A stretch of 64,000 nucleotides of DNA from Spartinivicinus poritis (GTDB lineage: Bacteria > Pseudomonadota > Gammaproteobacteria > Pseudomonadales > Zooshikellaceae). The position numbers and the translations under genes were made by a program. Of this stretch, positions 25,078-34,341 are shown piece by piece (position 1 is the first letter of the stretch; each line of letters opens with the position of its first letter). A model generated the notes under the pieces. That model did not search any database. It was not told the DNA's origin and saw only the letters and a list, made by a program, of their open reading frames with translations. The stretch is taken from NCBI RefSeq assembly GCF_028858535.1, contig NZ_JAPMOU010000013.1, positions 84,210 through 148,209 of the forward strand, in the 5' to 3' direction.

Positions 25078-27081
25078 ATGCCAGTAGCCGCTAATAGAAG
25101 TCAATTCACCATTACAGTATCAGGGTGTGAAGATGAACTGCGCGTTGTCTCTTTCACTGGTACTGAAAACTTATCTGATACATACAGTTTCAATGTTTTC
25201 GTTGTTTGTGAAAACCCTGCTTTGAACTTCAAACAGCTATATCAACAAGCCGCTCTGTTAACATTGTTAGATGAGCAGCAATCTCGGCTTATTCATGGAG
25301 AAGTGAGTCAGTTTAAACAATTAACCGTAGGTCGACGTTTTAGTCGCTACCAACTACAAATTGTACCAAAACTTTGGTTTTTAAAATTTCGGGCGACCAG
25401 CCAGATTTTCCAGCAGCTCACTACACCAGAAATCATCAAGCAAGTATTGGAAGATGCCAATATCAGTGGAGAAAACTACGAGTTTCGTTTAGCCAATAGC
25501 TATCAACCTCGTATTTATTGCGTGCAAAGCCAGGAGACAGATTATGACTTTATCTGCCGGCTAATGGCTGAAGATGGCATTCATTTCCACTTCGAACATA
25601 AAGAAGAGCGACACACGCTTATTTTTGGCGATAGCAAACCTGCATTCACTTTTATTGAAGGTAAAAACATCATATTTAAAGCAAAATCCAGTATGGTTGC
25701 AGAGCAAGATACAACGTTTACTCTCTCACTTAAGCGAGCTGTGGGGGTAGGTAAAGTCTCATTAAGAGACTACGACTTTACTAACCCACGGTTAGATCTG
25801 GAAGTCAGCCAAAATGCCGAACACTATCAACAACTGGAGCGCTATCATTACCCTGGCCAATATCTTCGTCCAGATGCAGGCAATAAACAAGGCAAACGAC
25901 AGCTCGAAGCAGACCAGGCAAGCCAGGTTAATATAGTAGGTAAAAGCACATCCGTACGCCTAATTGCCGGTTATCGAGTGCAACTCCAACAACACCCTAC
26001 CAACCGACTTAATCAGGAAGTTATTATTAAACAAGTCAATCATGTGGGCGAGCAACCTCAAGCTGAGGAAGAAGAAGCCACTACCAATAGAGGCAGCCAA
26101 TACCATAATAGCTTTACAGCAATGCCTGCCGAACAACCCTTTCGAATAAAAAGCCAGCAAACTAAACTACACTTAAAAGGTTTACAAACGGCAGTTGTCA
26201 GTGGCCCCGCCGGCGAAGAAATTTATACCAATGAATATGGGCAAATAAAAATCCAATTTCAGTGGGATCGCCAAGGCCAGAATGATGAAAATACATCAAA
26301 ATGGGTACGAGTCATCCATAATTGGACCGGCCCACAATGGGGACAACTCACCCTGCCCCGCCTCGGCCAGGAATTAATGCTGGACTTTATCAATGGCGAC
26401 CCCGACCAACCCATCGCCCTTTCTAGAATTTATCACGCCAATAACAAACCACCTTATAAACTACCCCCTAATAAAACCCGGCTGACACTAAAAAGCCAAA
26501 GCTCATTAGGTGGTGACGGCTTTAATGAAATTCGCTATGAAGATAAAAAAGGTCAAGAACAAATTTTTTTCCATGGCGAAAAAGATTGGAATTTAATCGT
26601 TAAACATGTTCAGCGAGAACAAATCCAAGCCAACCGCCACTTAATCGTCGATGCATCCCGCTATGAAACCATCAAAGGCGAACACCACCGAAAAAAAGAC
26701 CAACTAGCCAACCGCGAAATAGGCCAATCTGAAAACATCACCAGCGGCCAGCAATACCAACTAAAGACCGCCAGTATACACACCGAAAAAACCGGCACTG
26801 AACAACAATTCCAAGCCAGTATGAAAATGGTTATCGAAGCTGGAAACGAAGCCACCGTCACCGCAGGCGGCTCTTTTATAAAGGTAAATGCCGCCGGGGT
26901 GTTTGTGTCGCCTAAATCAACGATAACGGCTGGGAAGGTGGGGCATGGGAGTTTCAGTTTGTCATTACCAGTAGGAGTCGTCAGTGGTGTCATGGCAGCA
27001 TTGACTAATGCATCACTTACCGGCACTCCATTAGTTGAAGACTGCCGAATAAAAGAAGAATGTGAGGATTGTGGTTTATAA
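25078..27081 (+). CDS. vgrG: VgrG spike protein, type VI secretion
   Basis: 667 residues. The gp27-like N-terminal domain is at about 1-330, including YDFICRLMAEDGIHFHFEH. The OB-fold gp5-like domain holds NEYGQIKIQFQWDR, SKWVRVIHNWTGPQWG and DFINGDPDQPIALSRIYHANN. The C-terminal beta-helix stalk with repeated short strands follows from about 480. It forms the puncturing tip of the type VI apparatus and carries effectors. The C-terminus ends in a Cys-rich tail (CRIKEECEDCGL). It heads an effector cassette with a DUF4123 adaptor. No structural type VI genes are in the window, so this is an orphan vgrG island. Confidence 0.92.
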   Translation: MPVAANRSQFTITVSGCEDELRVVSFTGTENLSDTYSFNVFVVCENPALNFKQLYQQAALLTLLDEQQSRLIHGEVSQFKQLTVGRRFSRYQLQIVPKLWFLKFRATSQIFQQLTTPEIIKQVLEDANISGENYEFRLANSYQPRIYCVQSQETDYDFICRLMAEDGIHFHFEHKEERHTLIFGDSKPAFTFIEGKNIIFKAKSSMVAEQDTTFTLSLKRAVGVGKVSLRDYDFTNPRLDLEVSQNAEHYQQLERYHYPGQYLRPDAGNKQGKRQLEADQASQVNIVGKSTSVRLIAGYRVQLQQHPTNRLNQEVIIKQVNHVGEQPQAEEEEATTNRGSQYHNSFTAMPAEQPFRIKSQQTKLHLKGLQTAVVSGPAGEEIYTNEYGQIKIQFQWDRQGQNDENTSKWVRVIHNWTGPQWGQLTLPRLGQELMLDFINGDPDQPIALSRIYHANNKPPYKLPPNKTRLTLKSQSSLGGDGFNEIRYEDKKGQEQIFFHGEKDWNLIVKHVQREQIQANRHLIVDASRYETIKGEHHRKKDQLANREIGQSENITSGQQYQLKTASIHTEKTGTEQQFQASMKMVIEAGNEATVTAGGSFIKVNAAGVFVSPKSTITAGKVGHGSFSLSLPVGVVSGVMAALTNASLTGTPLVEDCRIKEECEDCGL

Positions 27082-27103
27082 CCAAAACTCGAAGAAGCAT
27101 CCT

Positions 27104-28336
27104 ATGACAGTTGCAGACTACCTTAAACAACATATCTTTAGTAAAAATTTAAATTTGTACGGTGTTATAGACACCGTTATATTTAATGACTTTACAGCAA
27201 CACTTTTTGACGTTGAACCAGAGGCTAATTTTTTTCCTCTATATAAAAAAACTCAATTAGAATCATGCATTGAAATTTCCCCCTACCTGGTATTACTTAC
27301 ATCTAGCTCAAGATTACTGAACTTTTTAATTACCAATAAAGCACCTGAAAATTGGGGGCTACTCTTAGCAATCAATAATGACTACCATTTCGATAAACTA
27401 TTACCTTATTTACAAAGTATTCTCTATATAAAGTCACCAGATTCAGAAGAACTTATTTTTCGTCATTATGACCCAAGAGTGATTAATCCATTACTACAAT
27501 CAAGTAATGAGCTAGAGAAATGTCAGCTACTAGGACCAGTTGAACATCTAATTGTACCCAATCATTACCATGCTGAGCGCTTCCAAAATGTATTAGCACC
27601 AGACTGGGTATTATGGTTGAACCCTGAGCCAATGGATAGTGAGATTCCAGAACAACAACCTTGGTATGAATTTAGTACTAACCAATGGCAAAGTTTGTTG
27701 GATGAACATCGAATAAAAGTAGAAGAAACCATTGCTAATCAGCTTATTAGCAACAATCAAGATTATACCAGTCTAACTAAAAAACAAATGCATAATATGA
27801 TTCAGTTTTGGATTGATCAGGCTGCAGAATACGATATTGAAAAAACAGCACTCGTTATCAGGTTAATTGAGGTTATGAATCAATTTGGCCAGGCAATGCC
27901 TGAACAGGAGTTGAACTATCTAGAGTCAGCAATACTAGATAACAGCGAATATGATAGTGAAGAAAAAGTACAGTTGTTAGAAAAATATGCTGCCTTAGTA
28001 TATGAAAATCCTGAACTCCCTTTTGATCCAATACGCTGCATAACCTATGAAATACTATTTGAAGATGACGGAACAATAACACCAATCAAGCCATTTGATG
28101 AACAAGATATGGGTAAGCGAGTATTATATATGAATACATACAAGGAATTACTCAATAAAAAACAGCAAGCTTTTCAGGCAATGGCATATTTATATCAATA
28201 TTATAAAAATGAACTTATCGATAACCAGCAACGATATATACCAGTGAGTTACTTTTCTCGTGAGTTTAATAAATACCGTTTTGCACTTGTTCATTTTTTT
28301 AATTTATTGACTCAAGAAACAACTGATGAGTATTAA
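27104..28336 (+). CDS. DUF4123 effector adaptor (Tap/TEC-like)
   Basis: 410 residues from the ATG at 27104, 22 bp after vgrG. A GTG at 27062 is possible but would overlap vgrG, and GAAGAAG precedes the ATG. The N-terminal half has the DUF4123 pattern (LYGVIDTVIF, then LGPVEHLIVPNHYHAERF). DUF4123 proteins are chaperones that load an effector encoded next door onto the cognate VgrG, and here the next gene is the candidate cargo. The C-terminal part (helical, about 200-410) is less conserved and probably recognises the effector. Confidence 0.82.
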   Translation: MTVADYLKQHIFSKNLNLYGVIDTVIFNDFTATLFDVEPEANFFPLYKKTQLESCIEISPYLVLLTSSSRLLNFLITNKAPENWGLLLAINNDYHFDKLLPYLQSILYIKSPDSEELIFRHYDPRVINPLLQSSNELEKCQLLGPVEHLIVPNHYHAERFQNVLAPDWVLWLNPEPMDSEIPEQQPWYEFSTNQWQSLLDEHRIKVEETIANQLISNNQDYTSLTKKQMHNMIQFWIDQAAEYDIEKTALVIRLIEVMNQFGQAMPEQELNYLESAILDNSEYDSEEKVQLLEKYAALVYENPELPFDPIRCITYEILFEDDGTITPIKPFDEQDMGKRVLYMNTYKELLNKKQQAFQAMAYLYQYYKNELIDNQQRYIPVSYFSREFNKYRFALVHFFNLLTQETTDEY

Positions 28337-28350
28337 GTAGTTGTCTAACT

Positions 28351-30837
28351 ATGAACTTACATGCATACAGAGTAAAGCCTGGTGACACTTTTGAGAGTAT
28401 TGCAAAAGCACATAATGTATCAGTTGATGAACTAGATAAAGCTAACCCTTTTTTAACTGGCCATGACAATTTACTTTTGCAAACTAAGTATTTGCGAATT
28501 CCAGCTCCTACTCCAACCCAGGAAACATTACCACAGTCAGTTGAAGAGCTAGAAAATATCACCCCTACTCAAACACCTATCAAGCCAGGTAAAGAACAAG
28601 TTAATGACTGGCAACTAAAGACAGGTACTCCAAAGTCAACAAGAGATATTGCTACACCAATATCTAATCAAAGCAAACTTCCTACCAGCAAAACTGCAAC
28701 AATCGAATCGTCATTGCCAGCACATAAAGAAAGCCAGATTACAACACAGCAATCAGCTAGTACATCAAGCACTAAAGCTAGTTGGCCAGACTCAAAATTT
28801 GATAGACCAAGAAGTAAATTTGATACCATTAGTTCACCTACTTCTAAGTTTGATACAACAAGCGGTAAATATGGATCACCGACTAGTAAGTTCGAACCAC
28901 CAGTCGAACCAGAACTAGTTGAATCAAAAGAAACAGCTACGACTGAGCCCAAAGAAGATAATACAACCCAATCAGATGAAAAAACAGCTACTCAAAGTAG
29001 TGCAACAAAGCCTTGTGAAAAATGTATGGAGACTTGCTGTTTTACTATTAAGTGTTCACATAAAAAAAGGCAAAAGCTAACAGAAAAACCTAAAGAGTAC
29101 TATGGAGTAGTTGCCAATAAACTAAAAGATGGTCATTACTATGATGAGATCACTATTACACTTGAAGGAGAAAAAGCTCCTGACAAAATATATTATGCGA
29201 ACCATGCTATTCAGGCAAAATCTAAAAACAACTTAAAAGAATTTACTCTAATGGCTATCTATGGAGAAAAAAATACGCTTGACACAGCAAACAAAAAAAT
29301 CACTCAACTATTAAGTATTTATAAAAAATTTTACCCCGTTTACAAAAAGTATACTGCATCAGGAATGTGCTTGAATGATATAGTTATCAGAGTTTATAGC
29401 CCAGACATATGGGAACTTGAGGTAGGTTTTCCTGCTTGGAAAGGCTTTGAAAAAGGACGGCGTAGTTATGGTAGTAGCAATATTATTCAAGACGATATCC
29501 CAAGAGTATTATTTAACGATAAAGATAAAAAGCAGAATCTACACGAGTATACGACCCACTCTAGATTTGGGAAAAGCAATACAACAGATATAGTTTATGA
29601 CTCTGAAGGCAACAGAACTGATAAAAAAGGAAGACCAGTTGATGAAAATGGAGTACTAACTACAGAAGAAGATCGAGGGAATGAAAACGGAGAGGTCATT
29701 CCAGTAACTGAAAATGACTCCAAATTTAATTTACCTATGGGCGTATCAATTATTTGCAATGGAACTAAATTAAATATAGATGCACTTAATGCACTAAATG
29801 CTATTATAGAAACAGGGGCCCATATAGAAGAAATTTTCACTGCACTAAATGAGCTTTCAAAAGGACCTAAGTTTGGCCTTTATATAAAAATGGGTTTTTC
29901 ATTAATGAAAGGAGGAGTAACAGCTAAATGGTGCTGTAAAGAAAGCAAAAAAAGTTATAAAGCTTTTAATTACTTTGAACTCTCTTTATGTTTAAAACTA
30001 ATCAATCTCAATGCAGAGATAGGGCTAGGCATTAGCTATAATCAAGATATTGGTGCTCAGGTCTACTTAAAAATAGAAGGTGAAATTTCAACCAAGGGTG
30101 GCATGGCCTGGTTGACTGAAGATAAGCCTAGTAAGAACAGTTCATGTGAACTGGAAATATCCGGTAAAATTGAGGTAGAAATAGGTTTAAGGGCACAACT
30201 AGCAGACTTTGCCACCCTTGAAGCCCTTGTGTGTTCAGGTGTTGAAACCAAAGGGACTTGTTTCATAAAGCCAAACATAAGAAGCATCGCTGATGAAAGC
30301 TGGTTATCAGCTAGATTACTTGCTCATTGGACAGGAGTAACTGGTAAAATAAAAATTGAAATCCAATGGGGAGAATTTGCTGAAATTAAATTTGACTTCA
30401 AAAAAGAATTTATAGAAGCACAGGATATTGCTAAATTTAAGTGGCCCTCTCACAGCCAAGGGTATATAACAAAAGATCTTAGTGAAGATGAGATTGTCAA
30501 AGCCTTTGAAGAAAAATTAGATCGTTGGTGGGGTGGTATCGAAGTACGACAATTTGATCGTGATTCCCCTAAAGTAAGCATTGATAAGATAGCAGCGCCA
30601 CTTGCTAGAGTAATTATTGATGACGAAACTATAAAAAGAGATGAAAAAACTATCAAGTTAATTGTTCAGAAGGTCAGTGAAGATCTTGAAAAAGAAGCTT
30701 ACCTAAAGGGATATATAAATTGGTTTGACTTTGATCTTTACTTAAACAAGTATTACAGATTTTTATTACAAGAAAATTATAGAGACCAAGCTTTAATATT
30801 AAAACAAAAACTTCAAAAACAACAGAATCAGGATTAA
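28351..30837 (+). CDS. LysM-fronted putative type VI effector
   Basis: 828 residues. The LysM domain at about 5-51 (YRVKPGDTFESIAKAHNVS, LRIP) suggests peptidoglycan binding. Residues 55-220 form a Ser/Thr/Lys-rich linker with repeated SKFD units (residues 148-190). A cysteine cluster follows (CEKCMETCC, residues 227-235), then about 600 residues of unrecognised, Lys-rich sequence. The last part includes amphipathic segments and no known catalytic motif. It starts 14 bp after the DUF4123 adaptor, the standard cargo position. I infer an effector delivered by the upstream VgrG; the toxic activity is unknown. Confidence 0.7.
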   Translation: MNLHAYRVKPGDTFESIAKAHNVSVDELDKANPFLTGHDNLLLQTKYLRIPAPTPTQETLPQSVEELENITPTQTPIKPGKEQVNDWQLKTGTPKSTRDIATPISNQSKLPTSKTATIESSLPAHKESQITTQQSASTSSTKASWPDSKFDRPRSKFDTISSPTSKFDTTSGKYGSPTSKFEPPVEPELVESKETATTEPKEDNTTQSDEKTATQSSATKPCEKCMETCCFTIKCSHKKRQKLTEKPKEYYGVVANKLKDGHYYDEITITLEGEKAPDKIYYANHAIQAKSKNNLKEFTLMAIYGEKNTLDTANKKITQLLSIYKKFYPVYKKYTASGMCLNDIVIRVYSPDIWELEVGFPAWKGFEKGRRSYGSSNIIQDDIPRVLFNDKDKKQNLHEYTTHSRFGKSNTTDIVYDSEGNRTDKKGRPVDENGVLTTEEDRGNENGEVIPVTENDSKFNLPMGVSIICNGTKLNIDALNALNAIIETGAHIEEIFTALNELSKGPKFGLYIKMGFSLMKGGVTAKWCCKESKKSYKAFNYFELSLCLKLINLNAEIGLGISYNQDIGAQVYLKIEGEISTKGGMAWLTEDKPSKNSSCELEISGKIEVEIGLRAQLADFATLEALVCSGVETKGTCFIKPNIRSIADESWLSARLLAHWTGVTGKIKIEIQWGEFAEIKFDFKKEFIEAQDIAKFKWPSHSQGYITKDLSEDEIVKAFEEKLDRWWGGIEVRQFDRDSPKVSIDKIAAPLARVIIDDETIKRDEKTIKLIVQKVSEDLEKEAYLKGYINWFDFDLYLNKYYRFLLQENYRDQALILKQKLQKQQNQD

Positions 30838-30853
30838 TAAAATCACAAACTTC

Positions 30854-31714
30854 TTATTTAACTTTACAAGAACATCTAAAACCTATGCTTCGACTAGAAT
30901 AATTAATATCATTAGTATATCTTCTATATAAATAAATCAAATTAGAATCGCCATTTCTATCACTTCCTCTGTAAACTTTTTTGACTCCTTTATCAGGACC
31001 TTTAGGGTTATCTACTGGTGAGCTTTTATAGTAACCTTCATCATACCAATCATTTACCCACTCACTCCTACCTCCCTCCATACCATAAATTCCTATTGAG
31101 TTAGGAGAAAACTTTTCAACAGGGAAGGCGAAAGGCTGGTAGCTTTTTTCTGTAAAGAAGTCGACATTAATACCTGGCTTAGCTGTTCCATCATTTGTCG
31201 CATATTTTACATCTTTACCACGACTTCTTGCAGCAAATTCCCACTCAGCCTCTGTTGGCAAACGACATTTTTTGCTAATTATGGTACCTACCCAATGACA
31301 ATACTGGTCAGCATTCTCCCAACTAACATACTTCACTGGCGACTTTGGGGGCTCTCGCTGTATTACATACTTAAAGTATTTTTCTTCGGATAAGATAATA
31401 TTATTAACCTGCTTAAAAATATTAAAATCTTCAATAGTAACCTCAAATTTATCTAATAAATAGTCATCTAATTTTACTCGATGCTTTACTCTGGATAGTT
31501 TACGACTACTACTAATATTTGGGTCATTAGGGTCCTGATCCCCCATCCAAAACTCACCACCTTTGATCAGTACCATATTCGCTTCTGCACGCTCTGCTAA
31601 CTCTTTTACTGCTTGCTTTAATTCCTCAGGTGTATATTCTTTAGCTAAAACAGTACTATTTAAAGTACTTAATATAATCCAAACCCAAAAAAACAAAATG
31701 CTATATATACCCAT
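30854..31714 (-). CDS. Exported SUMF1/FGE-fold protein without catalytic cysteines
   Basis: 286 residues. A signal peptide of about 24 residues (cleavage at VLA-KE) is followed by a formylglycine-generating-enzyme-like domain with MVLIKGGEFWMGD, CRLPTEAEWEFAAR, GIYGMEGGRSEWVNDWY and a terminal GFRC. In true FGE two cysteines lie shortly before the YRYR/GFRC end; here that stretch (LIYLYRRYTND) has none, so sulfatase-activating activity is unlikely. It is convergent with the effector gene and only 16 bp from it. Its periplasmic location would suit an immunity protein against an effector acting on the wall or membrane (inference). Confidence 0.75.
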   Translation of the reverse strand: MGIYSILFFWVWIILSTLNSTVLAKEYTPEELKQAVKELAERAEANMVLIKGGEFWMGDQDPNDPNISSSRKLSRVKHRVKLDDYLLDKFEVTIEDFNIFKQVNNIILSEEKYFKYVIQREPPKSPVKYVSWENADQYCHWVGTIISKKCRLPTEAEWEFAARSRGKDVKYATNDGTAKPGINVDFFTEKSYQPFAFPVEKFSPNSIGIYGMEGGRSEWVNDWYDEGYYKSSPVDNPKGPDKGVKKVYRGSDRNGDSNLIYLYRRYTNDINYSSRSIGFRCSCKVK

Positions 31715-31822
31715 GACAATACCCGCAACTACTACTATACTTAAAAATCTACTATTATTATTGTAGTTAGTGACGCATCAACCTGCCAAGTACAATAACC
31801 TAACAATTATAAGCTTGTAGCT

Positions 31823-33082
31823 ATGAATAATGTGATAATAGCTCTGTTATTGCTCCTGTTAGCTTGCTATACCTCTTTAGTCAAGGCCACTAATAATAAC
31901 TTAAGTCTATTAGAGGCTACTGAAGCAGGTAACCTTGAACAAGTAAAAGCATTACTTAAACAAGGTAGGGATATTAATGCCACTGGTATTCATAAAGATG
32001 ACTCAACGCCCCTTATTTTAGCGGCTAAGCATGGCTATCTTGATATTGTTAAAGAATTACTAGTCAATGGTGCAAATATTGAAGCAAAAGATCGTGATAA
32101 TAGAACAGCATTAACACATGCTGTAAAGAACAGTCACCTGGATACAGTAGCTTTTTTACTTGAATATGGTGCAAGCCCTGATGTAAAAGACGACTTTAAT
32201 AGCTACATTCTAATGTCAGCTATTGAAAATAAAAGTACTTTAATTGCAAAACTACTTATCAACAAAGGTGCAAACATTTATATAAGAGATGAACATGGGT
32301 TTACCCCCCTTATGTCTGCGATCAATAACTTAGAAATTGAGCTAGTAAAACCATTGATTGATAAAGGAGTCAATATTGAAACAAAGGATAAATATGGAAG
32401 AACAGCCCTTATTATTGCGATTATACAAAGCTGGGTTGATGAAATAGTTGATATTGTTAAGTTGCTAATTGCTCAAGGTGCTAACATTGAAGTCAAAGAT
32501 AAGCAAGGATCAACACCCTTAATGTTTGCAGCCAAAGGACAAGCTATACCTGTTATTGAGTTATTAATTAGTAAAGGAGCAAACATAGAAGCAAAAAACA
32601 AAGAAGGTTTTAGCCCCCTTATGATAGCAGCCAAGAAAAACTTTCCTGAAGTAATCAGCCTATTACTTGATAAAGGGGCTGATATTGAAACTACTAGTAC
32701 CTTTGGGCTAAGTCCTCTCATGATTGCTGCACTCAATAACAATCTTGAAAGTATTAAATTGCTTATAGAACGGGGAGCAAAAATAGAAGCAAAAGATAAC
32801 TATGGTAGAACAGCATTGATGACTGTTATTCAATACAAACGACTAGCGGCAGCCGAACTGTTAATTGAATTAGGTGTTAACCTTGAAACTAAAAACTTAG
32901 ATGGCCAAACACCACTTATCATTACAGCCAAATATAACAACCCTGTAATTACCAAATTACTTATAAAAAAAGGAGTTAGCCTTGATACAAAAGATAGTCA
33001 TGAAAGAACAGCTCTGGATTGGGCTAGGGATAAAGAACACCACAAAATAATTGATCTACTAACCCAGAATAACAAACAATAA
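31823..33082 (+). CDS. Exported ankyrin-repeat protein, candidate immunity
   Basis: 419 residues. The N-terminus is hydrophobic and could be a lipoprotein signal (LLAC, Cys15) or a cleaved signal. About 12 ankyrin repeats follow, with the consensus TPLMxAA...VIELLIxKGANIEAKD. They fill the whole mature protein. Ankyrin proteins are used as periplasmic immunity proteins in several type VI cassettes, and this gene lies in the vgrG island, diverging from the SUMF1-fold gene. No strong ribosome site is visible. The binding partner is unknown. Confidence 0.75.
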   Translation: MNNVIIALLLLLLACYTSLVKATNNNLSLLEATEAGNLEQVKALLKQGRDINATGIHKDDSTPLILAAKHGYLDIVKELLVNGANIEAKDRDNRTALTHAVKNSHLDTVAFLLEYGASPDVKDDFNSYILMSAIENKSTLIAKLLINKGANIYIRDEHGFTPLMSAINNLEIELVKPLIDKGVNIETKDKYGRTALIIAIIQSWVDEIVDIVKLLIAQGANIEVKDKQGSTPLMFAAKGQAIPVIELLISKGANIEAKNKEGFSPLMIAAKKNFPEVISLLLDKGADIETTSTFGLSPLMIAALNNNLESIKLLIERGAKIEAKDNYGRTALMTVIQYKRLAAAELLIELGVNLETKNLDGQTPLIITAKYNNPVITKLLIKKGVSLDTKDSHERTALDWARDKEHHKIIDLLTQNNKQ

Positions 33083-33167
33083 TTTACTGCTTGTTCTAAT
33101 CCCTCAGGGGTAGATTCCTCACTAAAGAAGTGTAAAGAAAGCTGACTCTCATAAGTTAAAACTCTGC

Positions 33168-33200
33168 CGACTACAAATAGTTGTACTATAATTGTAGTCG
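33168..33200. promoter_or_regulatory. 9-bp inverted repeat before the 33223 gene
   Basis: CGACTACAA (33168-33176) pairs with TTGTAGTCG (33192-33200) around a 15-base AT-rich spacer containing TACTATAA. There is no T-tract, so an operator or a 5'-leader hairpin is more likely than a terminator. It sits 22 bp upstream of the chosen start codon. Confidence 0.4.
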
Positions 33201-33222
33201 ATCTATCTCAGTGGTATTAATA

Positions 33223-34017
33223 ATGAAGCCCTATTTAACTCTTGATATATCCAGCGAAGATACAAATTTTACTGTCTATATAAATGGTTTATATTGTGGT
33301 TACAACCATACAATAAATCGTAGTGAATTTAAGAAGCCTATAAGTCAACTATTGATCTCAGGTAATAACTCTATTCAACTGATATTGCTACCTAACAATA
33401 ATATTATCGATTTTCTTAAAGCTGATACATACTTAAAAGTTGAGTTAAACCAACCAAAGTCTGATGATAAAGATGTAGTCAAAGAATCGACCATCACACC
33501 GATGAATCTATTTAAAAATGAAAATAATGAGTTTTTGTTTTCCGTAAAATTTGACTGCAACTTATTCAATATTGGTCCCTGGCTAACCAATTTATCTCCA
33601 TTAACCAAAAATGAAGTTACTCAGTTTACTCATTACTTACTAAAGCTAATTAAAGAAAAACAACTAGATGCTCTATTACAGTTTTTCTATATAAGAAGCC
33701 AAATTTATGCTAAAGCTTATGGAGAAGAATTCAACAGTAATTTCAATTTTTTTGCCAGTTTTCTCAAAAGTAATGTATTAGAAGCTAAATTAATAAACCC
33801 CATAGTTAAAGACCATCAACTCTATCTTGACTTTACTCTAGATTCACGAATTTGTAATGTTTACCTAAAACCCGAGCTAGAAATAGATACTTTGTTACCT
33901 CTAGATCGTAGTTCACTTACACCAATAATAAGCACAACAGGAAAGCACTTTGATGGTGTATATTCTATCAAAACTGCCGTGGTTAAGTATAAAGGGCAAA
34001 TGATGCTATTTATTTAA
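33223..34017 (+). CDS. Hypothetical protein in the vgrG island
   Basis: 264 residues from the ATG at 33223; a TTG start 42 bp upstream would lie inside an inverted repeat and is rejected. The N-terminal approx. 90 residues look beta-rich (YLTLDISSEDTNFTVYINGL, then GNNSIQLILLP), and the C-terminal part is alpha/beta with YFIRSQIYAK-like helices. There is no signal peptide or known family. AT-rich composition and position suggest an accessory gene belonging to the type VI cassette, possibly an immunity or modulator gene. Confidence 0.5.
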   Translation: MKPYLTLDISSEDTNFTVYINGLYCGYNHTINRSEFKKPISQLLISGNNSIQLILLPNNNIIDFLKADTYLKVELNQPKSDDKDVVKESTITPMNLFKNENNEFLFSVKFDCNLFNIGPWLTNLSPLTKNEVTQFTHYLLKLIKEKQLDALLQFFYIRSQIYAKAYGEEFNSNFNFFASFLKSNVLEAKLINPIVKDHQLYLDFTLDSRICNVYLKPELEIDTLLPLDRSSLTPIISTTGKHFDGVYSIKTAVVKYKGQMMLFI

Positions 34018-34341
34018 TGTAAAGTTGGTGAGGTAGGTGAAGGACAAAGCAGCAAGGAATAATTGATCTAAAAGAAATGCTCATGAGGATAAATGAATAA
34101 ATGGCCAACTTGCTGACGCTTACTACGGAGAGTATGCAATGCCTATCGAGTGGATTAGAAAAATTCACCATGCCCATGTGTTTTACTTGTGGGGAGAACA
34201 GCTAATGGTTTATGTGATTTACACTTAAGTCCTCAGCAGTTTAAAGTTGAGTAAGCAATAAAATATTTATTTAAAAAGTAACTCCCCTTCTACTCCTATA
34301 AGAATACGAAGGGGGTAAAAATCACATCTACACTTATAAAA
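34018..34341. other. Gene-free 324 bp between the vgrG island and the TPR cluster
   Basis: No convincing gene. Two short frames (34101-34205, and 34139-34228 with 29 codons) overlap in different phases and look like chance or decayed remnants. CCCCTTC (34284-34290) and GAAGGGG (34308-34314) could form a hairpin ending the minus-strand gene at 34342. Confidence 0.4.

Noticed and set aside
34101..34228. Two overlapping short frames after the vgrG island, one beginning MANLLTLTTESMQC, faintly like small PAAR-like proteins
   Set aside because: Too short (34 and 29 codons), in different phases, with no metal-binding residues; treated as non-coding or decayed.
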